In this document: positions 1-6,149 of the stretch, piece by piece
How the letters are laid out: each line of letters starts with the position of its first letter
Numbering within the stretch: position 1 is the first letter of the stretch
NCBI GenBank assembly: GCA_025451425.1
Contig: JANWKK010000045.1
Span: 1-7,395 of the forward strand
Direction of reading: 5' to 3'
From: Gemmatimonadaceae bacterium
Lineage (GTDB): Bacteria; Gemmatimonadota; Gemmatimonadetes; Gemmatimonadales; Gemmatimonadaceae
DNA length: 7,395 bases
Notes under the pieces: generated by a model
Told to the model about the DNA's origin: nothing
Database searches by the model: none
What the model saw: only the letters and a program-made list of their open reading frames with translations
Translations under genes and position numbers: made by a program

Positions 1-341
1 CGGTCGACGTCATCACGGGGCGTGGTGCGCAACTGATTCCAGTCGCCGTGCCGGGCCTCTGCGCCGAGGATATCGAAAAGCTCATACGCGAGCGGATGAC
101 GGAATCTGGCGTGAAGGTCATCTTCACCGATCTCCAAGCCGGGAGCTGCACGATGGCCGCGCGGCGCATTCTGCGCGGCGCCGACGACGCCGTTCTCATT
201 GCCGGCGTGAATTTGCCGACGCTTCTCGATTTCGTTTTCGCGGATCAGATGCCGGACGTCGATGCCGCGCGTCATGCGGCTGAACGGGGACGAGGCGCCA
301 TCAGCGTTGTTGGCGCCGCGGGAGGCGTGAAGCAGGCGTGA
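1..341 (+). CDS. PTS mannose-family EIIA component, 3' part only (gene starts left of window)
   Basis: This is the C-terminal part of a mannose-type EIIA, the cytoplasmic protein that takes a phosphoryl group from HPr and gives it to EIIB. The reading frame is open from position 3, giving 112 visible residues before the TGA at 339-341. The core stretch DLQAGSCTMAARRI followed by AGVNLPTLLDFVFA matches the family pattern of a D-x-x-x-G-S turn, then an A-G-V-N-hydrophobic-P strand and helix. The family is usually 130-150 residues, so about 25-35 N-terminal residues are missing, including the phosphorylated histidine. A GTG at 48-50 lies inside the conserved region and is not taken as the start. 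The stop overlaps the EIIB start as GTGA, which implies translational coupling. The substrate cannot be read from this fragment. Family assignment is firm; that the full gene is intact is an inference. Confidence 0.88.
   Translation, partial: VDVITGRGAQLIPVAVPGLCAEDIEKLIRERMTESGVKVIFTDLQAGSCTMAARRILRGADDAVLIAGVNLPTLLDFVFADQMPDVDAARHAAERGRGAISVVGAAGGVKQA
321..325 (+). promoter_or_regulatory. Shine-Dalgarno for EIIB, inside the EIIA 3' end
   Basis: GGAGG lies 12 bases before the GTG at 338. The spacing is a little long, but the match is good, and it supports GTG 338 as the EIIB start despite the overlap with EIIA. Confidence 0.5.
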
Positions 342-823
342 CGCTCGTCCTGCACCGCATCGACGACCGCCTGATTCACGGACAGGTCGTGGTCGGCTGG
401 GGACAGCCGTTGGATATTCGCTTCATCGTCCTCGTTGACAATGAAGTCGCTGCGAGCGAGTGGGAGCAGGAGCTCTATCGCATGGGTGTGCCGCCAGAGA
501 TGGATGTGTATTTCCTGAACGTCCCCGCTGCCATCGCCGAGCTGCCGCGATTGCGCCAAGATACCAGACAGGGAATTCTTCTCACCGGCGACATCGACAC
601 GATGCGGCAGCTCGTCGAAGCGGGTGGCATCACGAGCATCAACCTCGGCGGCATTCATCATCGCACCGGACGAACGCAGCGGTTGCGATATGTATTCTTG
701 AACAACGACGAGGAGTCGGCGTTGCGCGACATCGCGACCCTCGGCGTCGCCGTATCGGCTCAAGACGTGCCCGGCGCGCGTCCCGTTCCGCTGGACGACA
801 TTCTTGCGGGAGTCGCCAGCTGA
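338..823 (+). CDS. PTS mannose-family EIIB component
   Basis: EIIB receives the phosphoryl group from EIIA on a histidine and passes it to the sugar as it leaves the EIIC-EIID membrane channel. The 161-residue product opens with RIDDRLIHGQVVVGWG, the family hallmark; His14 in RLIHGQ is the phosphorylated residue, matching the histidine near position 15 of stand-alone EIIB proteins. Length is typical of a single-domain EIIB (about 155-165). GTG 338 is chosen because it places this motif at the usual distance from the N terminus and lies behind a GGAGG. The gene overlaps EIIA by 4 bases and EIIC by 1. EIIA and EIIB are separate polypeptides here, unlike E. coli ManX where they are fused. The sugar cannot be deduced from sequence. 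Confidence 0.95.
   Translation: MTLVLHRIDDRLIHGQVVVGWGQPLDIRFIVLVDNEVAASEWEQELYRMGVPPEMDVYFLNVPAAIAELPRLRQDTRQGILLTGDIDTMRQLVEAGGITSINLGGIHHRTGRTQRLRYVFLNNDEESALRDIATLGVAVSAQDVPGARPVPLDDILAGVAS
808..812 (+). promoter_or_regulatory. Shine-Dalgarno for EIIC, inside EIIB
   Basis: GGGAG sits 10 bases before the ATG at 823. It fixes the EIIC start and argues against any of the upstream in-frame starts that lie inside EIIB. Confidence 0.5.
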
Positions 824-1503
824 TGTGGATTGATCTGCTTCCGATCGCGCTCCTCGGCGGTTTGCTCGGACTCGACGTCGTGAGCTTTCCGCAGGCAATG
901 ATCTCGCGCCCGCTCGTGGCGGCAACGCTTGCCGGAACGCTCATCGGACATTCGCTGAGCGGACTGCTCGTCGGCGCCGCACTCGAGCTCATCGCGCTGG
1001 AGACCCTGCCGTTCGGTGCGTCGCGATATCCCGAGTGGGGATCGGCCGCCGTCGTCGGAGGAGCGATTTTCGCCACGCATCCGAGCCATCCGGCGGGCGC
1101 GATGGAGATGTCGATGATCGCCTCGCTCGCCACTGCCTGGGTCGGCGGGTGGACGATGGTGAAGCTTCGCGAGCGCAATGCATACTGGGCGGCGCGTCGT
1201 CGCGAAGCGTTGGATGCCGGCGCGCGCGGCGCGGTGATCGATCTTCAGCTGCTGTGCATGACCGCTGATTTGCTGCGCGGTGGCTTGCTCGCGGCGATCT
1301 CATATGCCGTGTTCGCGCCCCTAACGACGGCCGCGATCGGCGCCTGGGGAACCGACGCTCGAATCTCGCGTGCCGTTGTCGTGACCGTCGCCGCGAGCGT
1401 TGCCGTGAGCGCGGGGTTGAAGATCTTCCATGGCGTGAGCGGCGCGCGCTGGCTCTTCCTCTCTGGTCTTGGCGTCGGACTCGCCGTGATGGCCATCCGA
1501 TGA
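823..1503 (+). CDS. PTS mannose-family EIIC membrane component
   Basis: EIIC forms the sugar channel with EIID in the inner membrane. The 226-residue product is strongly hydrophobic, with likely membrane segments near residues 4-20, 31-60, 74-85, 95-112, 150-175, 183-200 and 208-225. Residues 51-80 (GAALELIALETLPFGAS and what follows) fit the conserved EIIC region around its buried glutamate. The start codon shares one base with the EIIB stop (TGATG), and the stop overlaps the EIID start (ATGA). The frame stays open upstream to 460, but that part runs inside EIIB and is not coding in this frame. At 226 residues it is shorter than E. coli ManY (266), probably from trimmed loops, since no frameshift is visible. 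Family identity is clear from the EIIB-EIID context as well as the sequence. Confidence 0.9.
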   Translation: MWIDLLPIALLGGLLGLDVVSFPQAMISRPLVAATLAGTLIGHSLSGLLVGAALELIALETLPFGASRYPEWGSAAVVGGAIFATHPSHPAGAMEMSMIASLATAWVGGWTMVKLRERNAYWAARRREALDAGARGAVIDLQLLCMTADLLRGGLLAAISYAVFAPLTTAAIGAWGTDARISRAVVVTVAASVAVSAGLKIFHGVSGARWLFLSGLGVGLAVMAIR

Positions 1504-2291
1504 CCGCGCGAGCGATTGCCCCCGTGGCGCATCCAGAGCGACGTACCGCACTGCCGATTCGCACGCAGATCGCAATCTTCTTGCGCCTGCTCGCGATTCA
1601 AGGTTCGTGGAATTACGAGATTCTGCTCGGAAACGGTATCGGTTTTTGCCTCGAGCCAGCGCTGCGCCTACTGCCCGAGGGGGTCCACAGCGACCATTTC
1701 AAGCAGGCGCTGGCTCGAGAGAGCAAGTACTTCAACGCGCATCCATATCTCGCGTCGGTTGCGGTGGGCGCGCTCGCGCGCGCGGAGCTCGATGGCGAGC
1801 CTCCGGAGCGAATTGAGCGTTTTCGAACGGCGCTCTGCGGGCCGCTCGGGAGCGTCGGCGATCGATTGGTGTGGGCAGGGTGGCTGCCCTTCTGCAGCCT
1901 GGTCGCGCTAGCGGTGTTTGGTCTGGGCGGCGGACCGGTACTGGTTCTGACTGTGTTTCTCGGATCGTACAACCTTGGCCACTTTGGGCTGCGGTTGTGG
2001 GGATTGCGCACGGGCTGGAACCATGGGCTGCGCGTCGCCTCGGCGTTAGCGAACCCCGTGTTCCGAATTGGTCCGCTGTACATCGGCCGGCTCGCCGCGG
2101 CGGCGACCGGTTTCGCGATTCCGTTAGCGCTCTATCGCGTGATTGGCCCGGGCCGCGTGCTGCTCGGTTTCGTTCTCACCGCGGTCATGGTGAGCGCGTT
2201 CCTGCTCGTTCGCCTGCATGGTCGAATCGAAGGTTGGCGTCTGTCGCTTTTCATTCTCGCAGCGTTCGCCCTCTTCTCCGTGGCTCACTGA
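1500..2291 (+). CDS. PTS mannose-family EIID membrane component
   Basis: EIID is unique to the mannose PTS family and completes the membrane permease with EIIC. In the 263-residue product the family motifs appear in order: IQGSWNYE (33-40), FNAHPYLA (78-85), GPLGSVGDRLVW (114-125) and the loop around FGLRLWGLRTGW (162-173). Hydrophobic segments near 127-155, 195-213, 218-238 and 247-261 are likely membrane-spanning. ATG 1500 overlaps the EIIC stop by 4 bases. There is no strong Shine-Dalgarno, so translation probably depends on coupling to EIIC. It is slightly shorter than E. coli ManZ (about 285). The stop shares one base with the HPr start. Two rare TTA leucine codons occur, both inside the hexamer CGTTAG, which is discussed as a finding. 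Confidence 0.94.
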   Translation: MTARAIAPVAHPERRTALPIRTQIAIFLRLLAIQGSWNYEILLGNGIGFCLEPALRLLPEGVHSDHFKQALARESKYFNAHPYLASVAVGALARAELDGEPPERIERFRTALCGPLGSVGDRLVWAGWLPFCSLVALAVFGLGGGPVLVLTVFLGSYNLGHFGLRLWGLRTGWNHGLRVASALANPVFRIGPLYIGRLAAAATGFAIPLALYRVIGPGRVLLGFVLTAVMVSAFLLVRLHGRIEGWRLSLFILAAFALFSVAH

Positions 2292-2557
2292 TGCCCGAGC
2301 GTAAAGTTCAGATTGTCAACAAGGCGGGATTGCATGCCAGGCCGGCGGCGGAGATCGTGAAGTTGGCGGCAAAGTACAGCGCTGACATCACCGTCATCCG
2401 CGACGAGCTCGAGGTCAACGGAAAGAGTATCATGGGCGTGATGATGCTAGCCGCCGAGTGCGGTTCGACCTTGCAGCTGAAAGCGGAGGGGCCAGACGCG
2501 AAGGAAGCGCTCGACGCGCTGGCGAAGCTGATCGAAAGCAAGTTCGGCGAGAGCTGA
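2291..2557 (+). CDS. ptsH: HPr phosphocarrier protein
   Basis: HPr is the small cytoplasmic carrier that moves phosphate from Enzyme I to EIIA. The product is 88 residues, the usual length. GLHARPA places the catalytic histidine at residue 15, exactly the standard position. NGKSIMGVMML (43-53) places a serine at residue 46, the regulatory site phosphorylated by HPr kinase/phosphorylase in Firmicutes and several other phyla. An HPrK gene is therefore likely in this genome, but none is in the window. ATG 2291 shares its first base with the EIID stop. The frame is open further upstream, but that extension lies inside EIID and has no family match. Being embedded in a mannose-type operon suggests this HPr mainly serves this one transporter or a regulatory PTS. 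Confidence 0.97.
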   Translation: MPERKVQIVNKAGLHARPAAEIVKLAAKYSADITVIRDELEVNGKSIMGVMMLAAECGSTLQLKAEGPDAKEALDALAKLIESKFGES

Positions 2558-2559
2558 TC

Positions 2560-2567
2560 GGGAGAGG
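2560..2567 (+). promoter_or_regulatory. Shine-Dalgarno for ptsI
   Basis: GGGAGAGG lies just ahead of GTG 2572, with 7 bases from its GGAG core to the start. It decides for GTG 2572 over earlier in-frame positions inside ptsH. Confidence 0.6.
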
Positions 2568-2571
2568 CCAC

Positions 2572-4335
2572 GTGAAGCGTCAGCTGTCCGGCATTGGAGC
2601 GTCTCCAGGAATCGTCGTCGGCACCATCCAGCTGCTGCGCTGGGAAGTGCCAGACGTCGCGCATCGCATCATTCCCGACGACGCCATCCCCGCCGAGCTG
2701 ACGCGATTCCGTACTGCGCTCGAGGCGGCAAAGGAGCGCCTGCGCCAGATTCGCACGCGCGTCGAAAGCACCGTGGGACGCGAGGAAGCCGCGATCTTCG
2801 AGGTCCAGCTCTCGATTCTCGAGGATCCCGATCTCACGCGCGGCGTCGAAGAGCTGATCCATCAGAATCTCGCCGCCGAGAAAGCGTTCGACATTCAAAT
2901 GCTCGAATCGCGGCAGCGCTTTGCGCGCGCCACGAGTCCGATGGTTCGCGAGCGCGTCGGCGACCTCACCGACGTGCACATCCGCGTCCTCTCGCTGCTG
3001 CTCGGCCACGATCCGATCGACATTCCGTCCGGCTCGCGGGCGATCCTCGTAACGCATGATCTCACGCCGAGCCTAACGGTTCAGCTGGATCGGACGTCGA
3101 TCGTCGCGATCGCGACCGACGCGGGAACGCGAACGTCGCACGTCGCGATTCTTGCGCGTTCGCTCAACTTGCCGGCCATCGTCGGGTTGCGTAACGCGAC
3201 GAGCGAGCTTCGCGGCGGTGAGAGAGCCGTTCTCGATGGCTCGACGGGCGTCCTTGCGATCGATCCATCGCATGCCGACCTCGAGTCGTATCGCGAACGG
3301 GATCGACAGGAGAAAGTCGCCGAGGTCGAGCTGCAAAGCCTCTCATCGCTCGAGTCGATCACGACGGACGGAGTGCGCATCATGCTCCGCGCGAACGTCG
3401 ACTTGCCGGAGGAAGCAGACCTCGCCGCGTCCAGCGGCGCCGAGGGCGTTGGACTGATGCGAACGGAATTCCTCGTCCTCGGGCGTGCGACGATGCCGGA
3501 CGAGGACGAGCAGTATCGCGCGTATCGGCGCGTCGTCGAAGCGTTCGGCGGCAAGCCGGTCGTGATTCGGACGTTCGACATCGGCGGCGACAAGCTGCCC
3601 ATCGGCGGATACCCGAGCGAGCCCAATCCATTCCTCGGCTGGCGCGCGATCCGGATGTGCCTCGATATGCCGGAGCTGTTCCGCACGCAGTTGCGCGCGC
3701 TGCTTCGTGCCGCCTCGCATGGCGACGTCCGCATCATGCTGCCTCTCGTCGTTACGCTCGACGAAGTGCATCAAGCCCGCACGCTGCTCGAGGAGGCCGC
3801 GCGCCAGCTCGAGCGACGCGGAATGAAGGTGCGCCGTGACGTCCCGTTAGGCGTCATGATCGAGACGCCCGCCGCCGCCGTCGCCGCGGATACGTTCACG
3901 CGCGACGGGGACGTGCAATTCTTCAGCATCGGGACGAACGATCTGGTGCAGTACACCCTCGCCGTCGACCGTGGCAACGCGAGCCTGGCGTCGCGGTTCA
4001 CACCGCTCCATCCCGCGGTGCTACGACTCATCAAGCGCACGGTGGAGGTGGGCGAAGGTGCCGGTCTCGAAGTCGCCGTCTGCGGCGAGATGGCGTCGCA
4101 GCCGCTCATGGCATTCGCGCTCATCGGGCTGGGCGTTAGGCAGCTGAGCGTGTCGCCGCGCTCGGTCTCCGTCGTGAAACGCATCGTGCGCGGCATCTCC
4201 GCCGCGACGGCCGAGGAAGCCGCGAATGCGGCGCTCGGTACGCGCACCGCGGAGACGGCGCGCCACGAGCTGCACCGCCGGTTGAGCGCCGCAATGCCGG
4301 AATTGGGGCTGTTGGAGGAGGGGCTGCCGGTCTAG
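2572..4335 (+). CDS. ptsI: Phosphoenolpyruvate-protein phosphotransferase, PTS Enzyme I
   Basis: Enzyme I starts the PTS chain by taking phosphate from phosphoenolpyruvate and passing it to HPr in the cytoplasm. The product is 587 residues (E. coli 575). The active histidine is His190 in AGTRTSHVAILAR (E. coli His189). The PEP-binding barrel shows GVGLMRTEFL with Arg297, IRTFDIGGDK with Arg333, FSIGTNDL with Asn456-Asp457, and the catalytic Cys504 in VAVCGEMAS, matching E. coli Arg296, Arg332, Asn454-Asp455 and Cys502. The N-terminal region, residues 1-145, fits the HPr-binding and swivel domains. GTG 2572 gives the expected start, just before SGIGASPGIVVG. Nothing is missing, so it should be active. 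The stop is followed almost at once by a large inverted repeat, and no classical terminator is visible. Confidence 0.97.
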   Translation: MKRQLSGIGASPGIVVGTIQLLRWEVPDVAHRIIPDDAIPAELTRFRTALEAAKERLRQIRTRVESTVGREEAAIFEVQLSILEDPDLTRGVEELIHQNLAAEKAFDIQMLESRQRFARATSPMVRERVGDLTDVHIRVLSLLLGHDPIDIPSGSRAILVTHDLTPSLTVQLDRTSIVAIATDAGTRTSHVAILARSLNLPAIVGLRNATSELRGGERAVLDGSTGVLAIDPSHADLESYRERDRQEKVAEVELQSLSSLESITTDGVRIMLRANVDLPEEADLAASSGAEGVGLMRTEFLVLGRATMPDEDEQYRAYRRVVEAFGGKPVVIRTFDIGGDKLPIGGYPSEPNPFLGWRAIRMCLDMPELFRTQLRALLRAASHGDVRIMLPLVVTLDEVHQARTLLEEAARQLERRGMKVRRDVPLGVMIETPAAAVAADTFTRDGDVQFFSIGTNDLVQYTLAVDRGNASLASRFTPLHPAVLRLIKRTVEVGEGAGLEVAVCGEMASQPLMAFALIGLGVRQLSVSPRSVSVVKRIVRGISAATAEEAANAALGTRTAETARHELHRRLSAAMPELGLLEEGLPV

Positions 4336-4356
4336 TGGCGTTAGTGATTCAGCCGT

Positions 4357-4501
4357 CAGCTCGGCCCTTTCGTCCTGAAGTTCACGCATCGCTCCCACGA
4401 CAGTGAGCCCAGAGGCGAGACGCAAGCCGAGAGCTAACAGAGATCAGAGAACTACCTCAGCAATCAGAATCAGCGGCGAGAGATGAGACATACAGCTCAG
4501 C
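4357..4501 (+). repeat. Left arm of large imperfect inverted repeat downstream of ptsI
   Basis: This arm is the approximate reverse complement of 4625-4772. By hand alignment about 113 of 148 columns match (76%). The best part is 4407-4457 against 4669-4720, about 46 of 52, including an exact 15-base stretch (4443-4457 against 4669-4683). The outer edge 4357-4371 matches 4756-4772 apart from two single-base gaps. Most mismatches could not be G-U pairs, so this looks like a decaying DNA duplication more than an RNA stem kept by compensating changes. Confidence 0.85.
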
Positions 4502-4502
4502 G

Positions 4503-4613
4503 GGGAGCACTCGCGATTTGGCTCTCTTCTCGCTCGACGAGGAGCCGAAGTGGAAGCTGGTCTACACCTATCGAAAGAAGGTCACCGAGACTCCCGACGA
4601 CGAATGGCATTGA
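4503..4613 (+). pseudogene. Possible 3' remnant of an unidentified protein gene, in the loop of the inverted repeat
   Basis: Between the repeat arms a plus-strand frame reads RDLALFSLDEEPKWKLV, continues to a C-terminal DDEWH and ends at TGA 4611-4613. From 4512 on, 26 of 33 codons end in G or C, like the real genes here and unlike the arms. The peptide is acidic/basic with tryptophans and reads like an ordinary C terminus. There is no ATG, GTG or ribosome site to start it: the only candidate is TTG 4518, and the frame runs back into the left arm to a stop at 4404-4406. The parent family is not recognised. It could be a gene tail captured by, or interrupted by, the inverted repeat; a chance open frame is the alternative. 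Confidence 0.4.
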
Positions 4614-4624
4614 GCTTACTCGTG

Positions 4625-4772
4625 GCTGAGCTGATCTTCTCAGGTCTCGCGGCTGGCTCTCATAGCTCAGGTAGTTCTCTGATTCTCTGTGAGCTCTCCG
4701 CTTTCCTCTCGCCTCTGGTCTCGCTGTCACGGGTGCGATGCCAACACGCCGATTAGAAAGGGCTCGAAGCTG
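4625..4772 (-). repeat. Right arm of large imperfect inverted repeat
   Basis: This is the partner of 4357-4501. The inner edge (4625-4668 against 4458-4501) matches at 32 of 44 positions without gaps, and the core 4669-4720 matches best. Weaker similarity may continue outward: TCTAG at the ptsI stop (4331-4335) aligns with the complement of CTAG at 4794-4797. The exact outer boundaries, and whether a target-site duplication exists, are therefore unclear. Confidence 0.85.
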
Positions 4773-4822
4773 ATCGATGCAACGTCGAATGCGCTAGTAT
4801 TGCTATGACACCCGAAGGCCCC

Positions 4823-4841
4823 AATCCTGCGATCCAGGATT
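4823..4841 (+). promoter_or_regulatory. Small perfect hairpin in the metK leader
   Basis: AATCCTG (4823-4829) and CAGGATT (4835-4841) form a perfect 7-base stem closed by a CGATC loop, 29 bases before the metK start. It could be a leader structure that affects metK translation or transcript stability. It is too small to be a known SAM riboswitch class, and there is no T-run to make it a terminator. Its function is unknown. Confidence 0.35.
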
Positions 4842-4870
4842 TAACAGACACTTAACCACCCACCCGCCAA

Positions 4871-6046
4871 TTGTTCGATCGCCATCTCTTCACGTCGGAG
4901 TCCGTTACCGAAGGCCACCCCGACAAGATCGCCGACGCGATCTCCGACGCTGTGCTCGACGCGATTCTCGCGGACGATCCCAAAGCGCGCGTCGCCTGTG
5001 AAACGCTCGTCACCACCGGACTCGCTTGCGTTGCCGGCGAGATCACGACGTCGACCTACGTCCACGTACCGGACATCGTACGCGCGACGATCGAGCGCAT
5101 CGGCTACACCGACGCGAGCTACGGCTTCGACCATCAGACCTGCGCGGTGATGAGCACCATCGATCGCCAGTCGCCGGACATCGCGATGGGTGTCGACACG
5201 GGCGGCGCGGGGGATCAGGGGATGATGTTCGGTTATGCGTCCGACGAGACGCCGGAGCTGATGCCGATGCCGATCATGCTCGCGCACCGCATCACGAAAT
5301 CGCTCGCCGATCACCGGAGGTCCGGCGACCTCGAGTGGCTGCGTCCGGACGGCAAGGCGCAAGTGACGGTGTTGTATGAGGACCGGCGTCCCGTCGCCGT
5401 CGATACCGTGGTCGTGTCGACGCAGCATTCGCCGGATATCTCACAGCGTGCGATCAAGCAGGCGATCATCAAAGAGATCATCGATCCGTGCATCCCGGAC
5501 TCTCTTCGATCGCGCAAGATGAAGTATCACGTGAATCCAACTGGACGTTTCGTCATTGGCGGCCCGCAGGGTGACGCTGGACTCACGGGACGCAAGATCA
5601 TCGTCGACACGTACGGCGGCATGGGCCGACATGGCGGTGGCGCTTTCAGTGGAAAAGATCCGAGCAAAGTTGACCGCTCAGCATGCTACGCGGCGCGATG
5701 GGTGGCGAAGAACATCGTCGCTGCGGGTCTCGCGCGCCGGTGCGAGGTGCAGTTGGCCTATGCGATCGGCGTGGCTGAGCCGGTCTCGGTGATGGTGGAT
5801 AGCTTCGGGACCGCGGTCATTCCCGAGTCCGACATCATGGGTGCGGTCAAGGACGTCTTCGACCTGACACCCAAAGGGATCATCGAGGCGCTCGATCTCC
5901 GCAAGCCGATCTATTCCGCGACGTCGGCGTACGGTCACTTCGGCCGCAAGCCAGAACGCATCGGCAATGGTCGTAAGGCTGGCACTACGTTTACGTGGGA
6001 GCGGACAGATCGCGCGACGGCGTTGAAGCGGGCGGTGAAGGGCTGA
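4871..6046 (+). CDS. metK: S-adenosylmethionine synthetase (methionine adenosyltransferase)
   Basis: MetK makes S-adenosylmethionine, the main methyl donor, from methionine and ATP in the cytoplasm. The 391-residue product carries the family signatures: [15 protein letters not shown] with catalytic His16, the hexapeptide region GGAGDQG (111-117), and GGGAFSGKD (255-263) with Lys262. [20 protein letters not shown] and the C-terminal AYGHFGR are also present. Compared with the E. coli enzyme (384 residues) it lacks a few residues before GAGDQG and has a small insertion after GHFGRK near the C terminus. TTG 4871 is the only plausible start, because the frame is closed by TAA at 4853-4855 and no ATG or GTG lies between. 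No clear Shine-Dalgarno precedes it. It appears monocistronic, lying between two inverted-repeat structures. Confidence 0.97.
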   Translation: MFDRHLFTSESVTEGHPDKIADAISDAVLDAILADDPKARVACETLVTTGLACVAGEITTSTYVHVPDIVRATIERIGYTDASYGFDHQTCAVMSTIDRQSPDIAMGVDTGGAGDQGMMFGYASDETPELMPMPIMLAHRITKSLADHRRSGDLEWLRPDGKAQVTVLYEDRRPVAVDTVVVSTQHSPDISQRAIKQAIIKEIIDPCIPDSLRSRKMKYHVNPTGRFVIGGPQGDAGLTGRKIIVDTYGGMGRHGGGAFSGKDPSKVDRSACYAARWVAKNIVAAGLARRCEVQLAYAIGVAEPVSVMVDSFGTAVIPESDIMGAVKDVFDLTPKGIIEALDLRKPIYSATSAYGHFGRKPERIGNGRKAGTTFTWERTDRATALKRAVKG

Positions 6047-6072
6047 AAGCCATCCGACGAGCGAAAGCGATA

Positions 6073-6110
6073 GGCCGCTGAAACCGCTGACACGGCGCTG
6101 ACACCGCTGA
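6073..6110 (+). repeat. Left inverted repeat of the GxxExxY unit, built of CGCTGA[AC]A units
   Basis: The 38 bases match the complement of 6641-6678 with 3 mismatches. Inside the arm there are four near-tandem copies of CGCTGA(A/C)A, starting at about 6076, 6085, 6096 and 6105. The arm begins 26 bases after the metK stop codon and could also act as part of the metK transcript end. Confidence 0.9.
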
Positions 6111-6149
6111 CGAAAGAGCGTGAAATGCGTGAGCCCTTGGACTGCCACT

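Larger units (their letters stand above)
4336..4870. other. Intergenic region without an intact gene: large inverted repeat plus metK leader
   Basis: This 535-base stretch holds an imperfect inverted repeat with arms of about 145 bases, a coding-like centre, and then about 95 bases of leader before metK. The arms are rich in AGAG and CTCT and look unlike the GC-rich codon pattern of the genes around them. No tRNA, no SAM-I type riboswitch layout and no clear sigma-70 promoter could be recognised by eye. Short reading frames on both strands here (about 68-77 codons) cross the arms and resemble no known protein. Confidence 0.6.

Noticed and set aside
460..822. Upstream extension of the EIIC frame
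   Set aside because: It lies fully inside EIIB in another frame with low-complexity residues; the ATG at 823 behind GGGAG is the real start.
272..925. 217-codon minus-strand open frame opposite EIIA-EIIB-EIIC
   Set aside because: It is antisense to three genes with clear family motifs, arginine- and alanine-rich, and resembles no known protein; long antisense frames are common in GC-rich DNA.
1871..2290. Upstream extension of the HPr frame
   Set aside because: It runs inside EIID and has no HPr similarity; ATG 2291 gives the standard 88-residue HPr with His15.
2458..2571. Upstream extension of the Enzyme I frame
   Set aside because: It overlaps HPr, while GTG 2572 has a good ribosome site and places His190 and Cys504 close to the E. 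coli positions.
4497..4756. Short open frames on both strands over the ptsI-metK repeat (68 and 77 codons)
   Set aside because: They cross the repeat arm boundaries, have no ribosome sites, and have residues dominated by the AGAG/CTCT composition.
4801..4809. Extended -10-like TGCTATGAC as a metK promoter
   Set aside because: There is no acceptable -35 element 16-18 bases upstream and the -10 match is only 4 of 6, so it was not called.
4841..5428. 195-codon minus-strand open frame opposite metK
   Set aside because: It is antisense to the conserved metK N-terminal half and has a histidine/arginine-rich shadow composition.
6071..6110. CGCTGA repeats as a CRISPR array
   Set aside because: The units are about 9-11 bases with no spacers of uniform length, and the same block recurs inverted at 6641-6678, so they are part of a terminal repeat.
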